64,000 bases of DNA from Trichobilharzia szidati. Its lineage: Eukaryota > Platyhelminthes > Trematoda > Strigeidida > Schistosomatidae. A model generated the notes under the pieces. It saw only the letters and a program-made list of their open reading frames with translations. It did no database searches and was not told the DNA's origin. Every line of letters begins with the position of its first letter. Position 1 is the first letter of the stretch. Where the stretch lies: positions 41,494,758-41,558,757 of the forward strand of contig OX235277.1 in assembly GCA_944472155.2 (NCBI GenBank), in the 5' to 3' direction. Both the position numbers and the translations under genes were made by a program. Below, one piece after another: positions 55,430 through 64,000 of this stretch.

Positions 55430-57404
55430 CCAGCATAGATATTATTATTATTATTACTAAAATCTATCTCCTGTATGAAGACTAAAGACAACGAACATTC
55501 TGCTTTTATACTATTGAATCAATAATATCACAGTATTATCTTGCCTTGAAATGACTACTCATTTTTGACCAATCAGTGTGTCTTGTTTAAATGAGTTAAA
55601 TTACCGATAAATACTAGTCAAAATTTTCGCCTTTCGAATGATTATATACATTCAAACAAATAAAAGAAGAATAGAAATTAATATCATTTTTATATTTATT
55701 TAAAAAACTTTTCTAAGCAATAATTTTTCATAAATTATTTGAAAATAATATTTGTTATATCAAAAACTAAAAATGCAACGAGCACCATGAATACTTACAT
55801 GTTTACTGACAATATTTATTTAACTCATTATATATTCCTGAATATCTAAATAAGTAATTCATTTCGTTCCTTTTTTTATCAGAAGTACGCAGACAATTGT
55901 GTTAATTGCTTAAATTCTGTTATTACATAATTGGCTGACTCTTTTTTCCTCTCTGTCACTATACTTCGCTGAGTTTAGGTTTCCTGAACAGCGAATTTCA
56001 GAAAGGGTATTCTATGTATCCAACAACGGTACTTTATAAAGCTGTTTTTCTAAACACCTGACAAATTCAGACGATGTAATATGTAATTATTTATAGAAAT
56101 AAGTATAAATAAAAATGACTGTTACTGAAAAGTGGTTATAGTAGTAGTCTCTTTTCTCCAACTTGTAATATATTCACTTCAATTTTTTTGAACTAGCAGC
56201 GGTGACGGCAGATTTTCTCAAACAAAGTGGACAGTATATTTGTTAAATTCGTTCAAAGAGTCTAAAAGATTCTGATGAATATTGGAAATGTGGATGAGAC
56301 GACTAGATGTCAATTACGCTGGCTTCAAGGTTATTTCAATCTTGTGTTCTTAAAATGCGCCATTCTACTTCTCTAGCCGCAGACTTCGTCTCTGTGGGAG
56401 GCTTTCTCTTACAGAGAAAATGATTTATAACGATACAAGATCACGAAATAACTCATCCATCTTAAGTATGTCCCTGTATACAAATACATGTTGACTTTAA
56501 CTCAGCGTTCCCGCCTAGTTTACTACTATTGGTTTAGTAAAGTGATGAATATAGATTAAATTACTTGTGTCTAATGAATATGTATTCTTAAGCTTAGTCT
56601 GGGACATCTAACTAGGCAAATGGTGGTCTAGGCTCTTGACCTCTAACCACTTGGTTACTTTTCAAGAGTTGGGTAGACAGGTAGAACAATTAGCCCTCAT
56701 ACAATAAGTGTTGTTCATCGCTAACTGCATAGAAATCCAAGTAGTCATTTCTAGTTGAACATTCTTTGTTGTCTGGCTGATGCAATACCACAGAATGACA
56801 GTTGCCACCACTGCTGTCCACTACCAGACAAGTAGGCTAAAACCTCTCTTCATTCTTCATTATCGTAGTAGATATTACTGGTCCACAGGATCCAATGATT
56901 GTTAAATCAAAAAGTGAGAATGAAATTGTTGGACAGTGTATTCAAAATAGTTGAATTCGAAGCACAAGTGAGTCTTCACTTAAACAAAAAATATGTTGAC
57001 AAACAAGCTTACTCTTTAAATGCTGATGTTAAAATATGTAACTTACAACAATGCAAATCCCCAAAAATTTTCAAAGCAAATATTTTCTTTTGGCATTGGG
57101 CACTGATGCGCACAATGAAGGAAAGTCAAGCTATGAGGTAGTGAAGTTGTGAATGGTGACAAAAGCTGTCACAAGGGGTTTTCGTGCACAGTATTGCACA
57201 CTATATAGCAGATATTACGGCAGTGTAAAAGAGTTAATATGACGCCTTTGAAACACCCGAATTTAATATTTGATGTGATTACAACAACCCCGCGAGCACC
57301 TATTACAAAATCACATAGGACCAACTACTGGAAGAAAGTCAAACCACAGCTGACTGCTTCTGTTCTGCCTATTCAAATATATTCAGACAAATTGTGACAA
57401 GTAT
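55430..57404 (+). other. 3' UTR and downstream sequence, no further gene seen
   Basis: An ATT microsatellite follows the stop (55440-55456). AATAAA at 55660-55665 is a reasonable polyadenylation signal, about 230 nt after the stop. Beyond about 55700 nothing was recognised; the frame at 56899-57141 has no motif. Confidence 0.45.
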
Positions 57405-57850
57405 CTTCTGCTATAGGTTATGAACTTACTCTTGGCGCATCATGAAGAACTCTTCAAACAAACTACAGACCTTCATTAACAGTTGTCTTCGCTCAATACT
57501 CAAGATCAGATGGCCAGAAAAGATCAGCAACAGGCAGGGATCTCTGGGAGCGAACCAACCAGGAACCGATTGTACAACAAGTCTGCAGGAAGAAATGGAG
57601 ATGGATTGGCCATACTCAGAGGAAACCATCAAGTGACATCAGTAGACAAGCCCTCGAGTGGAACCCGAAAGGGAAGTGGAGAGTTGGTCGTTAGTGAGAG
57701 GGTGATACGGAGGAGTTCATGTGAAGAGGAGATGAAAGCATGTGGGCAGACGTGGAGCCAGGTGAAAATGTTGGTAGAAAGCCGAACGCAATGGAGACGT
57801 GTTGCTGAAGCCCTATGTTCCTCTAGGAACTAAAGCAAACAATAGTAATG
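57405..57850 (+). mobile_element. RTE (SR2-like) 3' tail
   Basis: KLQTFINSCLRSILKIRWPE near 57452-57510, then SNR, a frame shift, and RWRWIGHTQRKPSSDISRQA near 57595-57655. It ends CCTCTAGGAACTAAAGCAAACAATAGTAATG. Very similar to 3080-3475. Confidence 0.85.
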
Positions 57851-57949
57851 ATGAACTCACTCTGAAGCTGCATGGGATAAAATGTTACTTATATCTGTCT
57901 GGATGACCTACATGTACGCCCTTATTTTGATTCGCGAAAAACCCTTTTA

Positions 57950-58170
57950 GCGGTAGGTTATTCCCCAGAATTATTAGCCACATCATTCATCAATAAACAT
58001 TGGATGCTGACCCTCACTGTTTAAGTCGATTTGCTAGGCGAAGGCTCACGGTCAAGCACCCACGCCATTTGTCACGCCTTCGTGTTACGTTCGTTCGTTT
58101 GTGCACGATTCCTAGCTAGTTAAGCAATCATCTCACACAAGACTTGGTCTCGAAATATACTGCGCTATTT
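57950..58170 (+). repeat. LTR-like direct repeat, left copy
   Basis: Shares with 58765-58970, in the same order: TTCCCCAGAATTATTAG, GGATG.TGACC, ACTGTTTAAGTCGA and AGTTAAGCAATC. It probably belongs to the decayed Gypsy element that follows. A weaker relative (GGTTAAGCACACGC.. GAAATATGCT) lies at 60889-60935. Confidence 0.5.
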
Positions 58171-58764
58171 AGACAGTCAGTTTTGCTGTTGTGCTTTGCC
58201 CTTTGTCCACGCAGAATGAATACTCCAGATGTTAACGGTATTAGATCTTGCGTTAGTATAAATCATACTATCCGTGAAAATCAACACTCTCAGCACCTTA
58301 AGTTTTGTACAGATACGGAAATGTTTGTGCGAACAACATGCCGGTCAAGCTGGTAAAAGCGAGTCTGATGTTTCGCAACATTCTGAGTTCCCGTGGCGCC
58401 CTACTGCCTCAAAAAGCGAAACAGGCAATTATCTTTGGTAAGGATACGCTGATACTAGCCCTCGCGTTACGGTTGGTTGGATTGTGGAATCAAGAAGTTA
58501 AGTGTGAATGAGGTAGGCATACAGAGGATTCATGGACACGCTACAAATGCTTGTATTATTCCCTACTGAGGCTAGTAGGTAAATGACTTCCGGATCCTTT
58601 AAGTAATACCAGTAGTTAACCCATTCTGTCATAAAATTGTGACATTCTAGGCGAGGAAAATATTCAGTAACAGTGTGAGTAAGTGGAAAATACAGGCATT
58701 TCAAACGCAGATTAGAACAACTCATTTAACTTGTGCTCTTTGTCCAACATTTATATTGTAGTGG

Positions 58765-58970
58765 TAAACAATTTCCCATAATTATTAGTCCACAGCGTTC
58801 CCAACTAAGCACTGGATGGTGACCACTGTTTAAGTCGACTTCTAAGGCTAAAGATAGGATGTCAGGCATCCTAGTCATTTGGCTTACTGTCTTATTAAGT
58901 TCGGTCATTCTTGTATAATCTCTTGCTGGTTAAGCAATCTTCATTCCAATTCCGGAATATATCTCGTTCA
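58765..58970 (+). repeat. LTR-like direct repeat, right copy
   Basis: Partner of 57950-58170 (about 800 bp apart). The sequence between has no pol motif. The arrangement could be two LTRs of a deleted element or an LTR with an internal duplication. Confidence 0.5.
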
Positions 58971-59369
58971 ACAACATCACTCGCGCTAAAGTTAAACTGG
59001 TCATAGCGTACGTGAATAGTATTCTCAATTCCGGAAATTTTTATTGTAACAACAGCTTGCTGACGAGTGGCTCTACTAAGCTGTCTATTAAAAAAGCAAT
59101 ATATGCAGGTCACGCCTGTCTTTAGCTTGGGGGAAAGCCACAGTTGTCCCAACTTTTCAGCCAGTAGTCTACAAGTTCCTAGCAATAAAATGAACAATAA
59201 ACGTTGCACCACGCATAAACAACAATATTCTTGAGTATATTTTGACCTCATGGGTAACTTAGAATAAGCTCAGCCGACAGATTCGAGTAGGCTAAGACAA
59301 CCTCACAATGGATTCGATCTCGCTCTCAATCCTGGTATTAAGAGGTCACTGAATAGCCTACGGGCATCC

Positions 59370-60640
59370 CTGCTCTCCACATCGCCCAACTCATTGCCGG
59401 ATATCCACGACGTAACAAAAATCCCTAAACGGTACAACTATTTTTCTCAATAATCGACTTGGTCAGGAAGTACAACAAAATCCAAATCAAACCAAAAGAT
59501 ATTCCGAAAACAGCCCTCATTATGGATCTAAACGTTTTTGATTCAATACTGATTCTGTTCAGCCTTCAGATTGACGCGCAAGCATCCCAACTCCTTGTCG
59601 ATCAACTATTTGGTAATTTAAATTTTGTAAAGGCGTACTTAGATGACTTGCTGATAGCGAGTCCATACCAGGGGAACCAACCTTAGATACTTGAACCTCA
59701 CAAGCAACAGATCCCAGCAATAAGGTACCAAAGAGAACATTCAACGATTTCAAATAAGAGTAAAAGACATCACGGACATCAAATTTCTAATGCATCAGGG
59801 TCCAGCAGTACTCCAGTGGAGTTCAACAACAACTAGCTGATACCCACCGGCAGCCAGGGAGTCCGTAGACCATGAAAACTATGTGCAGTACTTTCAACAG
59901 CAATCGTCTGGTCATGTATTATTCTATACGCCGTTTTCAACACTTGATACAAAACTGTGGATTCATCATTCTCATAGACGAGAAGTCACTCATATGTTCT
60001 CTGAACTAAAACTCAGGTAGATATCCACCAAGACGTTCGTGCCAACCGGACTATATCCCACAGTTTACCACAGAAATTTACCAAATACCTGAGGTCAGCA
60101 ACACTTTCTCAGATGCATCGGTCTAAAACATCGCTGACATAACGATGAAAAGTATGTTACAAGGCTTCCACCATGACTTCAATACTGGATTATCAATCCC
60201 GAAAGCTGCAATGGATTAAGTTGCCATTCGTAGTTCTATTAGACTCAGAGAACGCACCGGAAGCTGATAGTAGGCGCACTTTTGCAGAACTGGAATACGG
60301 AACAACATTACTATTATCAGGCAAGCTTGATTCACCGTACACTTTCAACCCAGCCGTCGGCCACATATTGTTCAGTAGGTTTACAAAGGCAAAGCTCTTA
60401 ATTAAGCTTCTTCCACCACCAGCCGCAGCCTCTAAAAACTTGCAGTCACCCATGTTTAAAAACGCCTTCACACATGTTTGTTTGTCATGGTTCCTTCAGT
60501 CGAGCTTTCGAATCTCCAAACTGCGGGTCATGTGCAGTTGGAATATGCGCGGAAAGGATCTTTGTTTTATATAACGACGGTCCCGGAGGTCATCCAAATC
60601 CCGCGTACATATAGGGCAATCCTGTGACAAATCTGTTCAC
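59370..60640 (+). pseudogene. Ty3/Gypsy pol remnant (RT and integrase end)
   Basis: + strand. The reverse transcriptase is readable at 59450-59686: DLVRKYNKIQIKPKDIPKTA and, at 59620-59665, FVKAYLDDLLIASPYQ with the catalytic YLDD. Stops and shifts follow. From 60170 to about 60480 the frame reads TSILDYQSRKLQWIKLPFV, FAELEYGTTLLLSGKLDSPY and LLPPPAAASK, like the C-terminal part of a Gypsy integrase that follows the catalytic core. RT and integrase end are only about 500 bp apart, so RNase H and the integrase core have been lost. Confidence 0.75.
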
Positions 60641-62229
60641 GTGAACTGCAGTATAGACGTCTCGCCTATGGAAAGCTGACCATGGGTAATGAAACTAAGT
60701 TACTAATTCTGGGTCCCTAAGACTTTATAAAAGAAGGAGTGAACTATGGCGGTAAACGGTTTGGAAAAAGTGTTAGTCTACACCCTTCATCATTCAGAGC
60801 CAGGTATTGCTGAACTGAAAGTATTCTATCAGGCGCCCTTGCAATTCGGTAAGCTGTCATGTCAAATTTAATTGTCCGTCAACAATCTCTTTTTGGTTAA
60901 GCACACGCGCTCGTGATCATGAAATATGCTTTGTGCTTTGGAAAGTTAAGCTACTGTTTTGCTTTGGTCTTCTAACCATTCTCCGGCAATATCGAACAAG
61001 CAATATTGGATGAAGGATTATACATGCTTTTCAAAATTTTTCGTCTTCTGAAAACGCTTACGCAGTCTTTTAATAAATATTGTGCGGGACTTCCACATAA
61101 CAGATGATAGATGTTAGTAAAGGGATTCACAGATGGGGAAATAGATGCCAATTAAACCGAAGCCTCCCAGAAGTAAGGGTAAATATTAACTTTGGAACAT
61201 TAAATTCCCTTATCTTGGCTTAATGGTAAACATCAAACACTTTTCTGCAGGTTGTAAATTGCCCCCTCATGACCTGGACTAGATCCTGGTGAAGACTAAC
61301 ACCGATTTCACTGTGAACATAGTAGTGTGAGACTAATGTTTTTGGTTTGAGACGAAACCCGGTGATTCTTTTTAAAAGGTTTTGTAACTATCAGCGACAG
61401 CCGATTGAGAAAGGTTTCCTAAGGAGTATAGGTAAAGGCATATTTTACAAATAAACACTTGCTACTTATATATATTATGCGATACTGCTAAAACGCACCC
61501 AGAGAAAAGAGGTAAGATTATCAGAGATGCCAGCCTGTGGAAATGTAGTCTTGGAACCATTTAACCAATTGTTGATAATTTTCTTCGCAGATAATTCCAG
61601 CTAAACCCTCAAAATAAACAAGATTTTTACCTTCAATTCACTTGGCAAGTTATTAGGTTCGCACTGCTCAGATCTGAAACATTGGAAAAGATGACCATAA
61701 CAAGATGCACATTTTTTATGTGTCACCGCTCCGTAGCAATCTCACTTTTGATTGTTATATTCCACTTGCTAATGTAAATATAAACTCTATTAGGGCTTCT
61801 AAAATGCGACTGTCTCACAACTTCTGGGAATACAAGCTCTAGGCTGAACCATGCTTTGAATCAAGAGGTATCTTAGAACCATAGTGTATAAAATACTGAG
61901 AGTATTTCAGGGAATAAGCTAAAATATATCACGACTTCGATAACCCTTGACGGTTACTGTTTCAGTTCACAAAGTAACATGAACCTGTCTACACAGTGGT
62001 TGCCTCACTGCCCGTAACCAATATTCACTCCGATGGGTTCACTAAAATCGATGTCTTATTACAATAGGGGACCGGCTACCTAAAAGTTTCCCAGCCTGCT
62101 CGTCTTCTTGACTCAATAATTTAAGTGATCCCGATAATCTTACTTATTGGTCATGCAACCCAATAACTAGTACTAGTCTGTTATGTATGTGAATATGAGG
62201 ACCTTGTAGACTACAAGCGAATCTAACTA
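60641..62229. other. Unrecognised sequence between two Gypsy remnants
   Basis: 60889-60935 may be a third LTR-like scrap. Otherwise no gene, SINE or PLE was recognised. Confidence 0.4.
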
Positions 62230-62527
62230 ATGCGCTGGCTAATCTGTCTTAATCGCACGTCAACAGCAACAACAATAATACCGCCGGGCACGCAAGACAA
62301 ATAAAAGAGAAGACTGGACGTTGATATGAGAGCTTTTACTGACTCAAACAACAGTCGAAAATGTTAAACAACAACTCCGTATTTATACAATTAGAAAAAT
62401 CAATGTCCCATTTTAAAAATATTAACGACCTTGGGAATTTAGTAATTTAAATCAATAATTATGCTAGTGTATGAAATAATAATGAATATTAATGATTAAC
62501 CTGCGTATATATTACCTCCTCCTTTTA
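62230..62527 (-). repeat. 3' LTR and polypurine tract of the Gypsy element at 62548
   Basis: Minus strand. The purine run AAAAGGAGGAGG (62516-62527), just after the pol stop, is a polypurine tract. The LTR follows, with a TATA-like TGTATAAATAC near 62380-62390 and a GTTGTTGCTGTTG stretch near 62265. The outer LTR limit is uncertain because no second copy is in the window. Confidence 0.55.
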
Positions 62528-62547
62528 AGAGGAATCTTGCAAACAGT

Positions 62548-64000
62548 TTAGTATCTTTTTTCCTTGAGGTCGATTTGGAAATGAACTGTTTGTGTTCGTT
62601 TGCGCTGGGATCGTCGGCTGGGTAGCATCTCTTGTTTTGCTTCTGGTTTGACTGGTGGTATTTTGAAGGTTTCCAGTAGTAAATCCAGTGGCAGTTTAGG
62701 TTCTTGGGATGTAGTATATCGACGTCGTATCTGATTTTTGTGTCTAATCCACCATTCATCCCCAACTTTAACCTTGTATATTAGAGTTCCATGTCGACGT
62801 TCTATCAAGCCTTCGGCCCATTTTCTGTTCCTCGGTCGATAATCGCGCACATAGACGGCATCACCCTTGCGGTAATACGTCACACTATTTCTTCGTTGAT
62901 GTGACGAAGATGGTAACATGGAGTGGTGATGAGTTCGTAGCATTCGACCCATTAGAAGTTCTGCAGGGCTTTTCTTCTGTTCTGCCAGTGGTGTAGTTCG
63001 GTATACAAAAAGAAAGTTTTGTATTGCTTCCGGTTTCGCCCCTCCCCCTGCTTTCAACAACGCTCGTTTGAAAGTGTCGACAAATCTTTCTGCCTGACCG
63101 TTGGATTGAGGGTGATAAGGTGGCGTCCGCACGTGTTGTATACCGTTTCTCTTGCAAAATTCCTGGAACGCTTGTGCGGTGAACTGACTGCCATTGTCAG
63201 ACACGATGATTTCTGGTATACCGTGACATGCGAAGATCTTTTCCAGAACTGATACTGTTCTGCTGCTAGAAGGTGGTGTCACTTGTACTACCTCCGGCCA
63301 TTTTGAGTAAGAGTCCACGAGAACCAAGTAGTATATACCTTCTATCGGCCCAGCGAAATCCACATGTAGGCGGGACCATGGTTTTGACGTGGGCCATGCT
63401 CTCGGTAACTCCCGCGGCGGATCTTTGGCTGCCGTGACAGACATCACCTTCAGTTTTTGAGCAGAGCCTCTCTTACTGGAGCCAACAGTTGCTACTTTGT
63501 TGCTACCAGACATCGAAGCACTTTTGGCGCAGCCATACTCACTGTGACGATTCGAAGTTGGTGTTTCATTAATCACGTCATTCTTTCTAATGGGCTTAGG
63601 TTTAATATATCTGTCTCTTATTTCTGGCTTTCTTGTTGAGGGTTCAATACTTTCGATCTTCTGGCATACACTGCTTAACGGAATCTCTGACAGATGCAGC
63701 TTCTCGAACCAGTCTAAACCCAAGAGGTCAAGGTTTGAATTGTTGATGTAGCATGTGCCGACGAAATGACTATCGCGAAAATCAACGCTGCATTTAATTT
63801 CTCCATTCAATCGAAGTCTTCCACCACATGCGTTAATTGCTATCTGATTTGTCTTCTCTATGGTAGGGCATCCCAACTTCTGCCATAATTTCTTTGATAT
63901 TATTGTAATATCGGATGCTGTGTCGATTTGTAGGCGTGCCGGCCGTGTATTAATCGTCAGATCGATATATTTGCGAGGTGCTGGAGTACTAATATGATAT
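62548..64000 (-). CDS. Ty3/Gypsy retrotransposon: protease joined to integrase, open to the window edge
   Basis: A minus-strand open frame from the right edge to a stop at 62548. Counting from the edge it begins inside a retropepsin: the active site is LQIDTASDITIIS (about 63925-63890), then NSNLDLLGLDWFEKL (about 63735-63690). A linker of about 85 residues follows. The integrase core begins WSRLHVDFAGPIEG (first catalytic Asp in HVDFAG, about 63365), continues DSYSKWPEVVQV and SDNGSQFTA (second Asp, about 63215), and ends PPYHPQSNGQAERFVDTFKR (catalytic Glu in QAERF, about 63085). After this come FLFVYRTTP, AELLMGRMLRTHHH and a basic C-terminus. The D, D and E of the integrase are all present. 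No RT or RNase H lies between, and the integrase zinc finger is not visible. Related by order to schistosome Gypsy elements; the exact family is not assigned. Confidence 0.88.
   Translation of the reverse strand, partial: YHISTPAPRKYIDLTINTRPARLQIDTASDITIISKKLWQKLGCPTIEKTNQIAINACGGRLRLNGEIKCSVDFRDSHFVGTCYINNSNLDLLGLDWFEKLHLSEIPLSSVCQKIESIEPSTRKPEIRDRYIKPKPIRKNDVINETPTSNRHSEYGCAKSASMSGSNKVATVGSSKRGSAQKLKVMSVTAAKDPPRELPRAWPTSKPWSRLHVDFAGPIEGIYYLVLVDSYSKWPEVVQVTPPSSSRTVSVLEKIFACHGIPEIIVSDNGSQFTAQAFQEFCKRNGIQHVRTPPYHPQSNGQAERFVDTFKRALLKAGGGAKPEAIQNFLFVYRTTPLAEQKKSPAELLMGRMLRTHHHSMLPSSSHQRRNSVTYYRKGDAVYVRDYRPRNRKWAEGLIERRHGTLIYKVKVGDEWWIRHKNQIRRRYTTSQEPKLPLDLLLETFKIPPVKPEAKQEMLPSRRSQRKRTQTVHFQIDLKEKRY

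Noticed and set aside
58144..58511. Frames of 70 and 68 codons as a gag gene
   Set aside because: No zinc knuckle or other gag feature, and they lie between the LTR-like repeats with overlapping frames.
57950..60935. A complete Gypsy element with two clean LTRs
   Set aside because: The direct repeats are only about 800 bp apart with no pol between them, and the pol remnant lies to their right, so a simple LTR-pol-LTR structure does not fit.

Overview
This looks like a repeat-rich, AT-rich window from the nuclear genome of a schistosome (Schistosoma, parasitic flatworm). The evidence is the repertoire of elements. There are several Penelope-like retroelement (PLE) families with GIY-YIG endonucleases, RTE-clade (SR2-like) non-LTR retrotransposons, and tRNA-derived SINEs. 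One SINE carries the schistosome Sm-alpha-type hammerhead ribozyme. There are also Merlin DNA transposons and decayed Ty3/Gypsy elements. No rRNA or tRNA genes, no operons and nothing bacterial were seen. The species cannot be named from the sequence alone.

Only one host gene is supported, on the + strand of the right half. A last coding exon (54126-55429, Asn/Gln/Ser-rich tail) is preceded by a 111-nt transmembrane exon (49949-50059) and, less certainly, by a 126-nt exon (44151-44276). All the joins are phase 1. Together they describe the end of a single-pass membrane protein with a long, apparently disordered cytoplasmic tail. Its introns hold SINEs, a Merlin transposon and a PLE.

Layout. 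1-4.1 kb: PLE-A 3' part, SINE, a Merlin-like MITE with a perfect 8-bp target duplication, an RTE copy. 4.4-14.1 kb: hammerhead SINEs, a fold-back SINE, PLE-B, an inverted-repeat element, PLE-A with two nested insertions. 15.3-23.2 kb: PLE-D, RTE, SINEs, PLE-C, PLE-A. 23.8-36.1 kb: a 72-bp perfect palindrome, an RTE split by a PLE-B, SINE-IV copies, PLE-A with inverted terminal repeats, PLE-B. 36.2-44.1 kb: an RTE between inverted repeats, telomere-like tracts, PLE-A variant, SINEs. 44.1-55.4 kb: the host gene. 57.4-64 kb: an RTE tail, LTR-like repeats, a dead Gypsy pol, and a second Gypsy element whose protease and integrase are joined in one open frame that runs off the right edge.

Working names used here. 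PLE-A to PLE-D are Penelope-like families told apart by their GIY-YIG sequence and 3' ends. SINE-I (about 230 bp) and SINE-II (about 185 bp) share a similar tRNA-like head. SINE-III and SINE-IV have other tRNA-like heads and are often arranged as inverted repeats. Sm-alpha-like SINEs carry a hammerhead. A recurring theme is RNA processing: hammerheads or hammerhead-like hairpins appear in the Sm-alpha SINEs, PLE-A, PLE-B and PLE-D, with stem II conserved or compensated while the bases differ.
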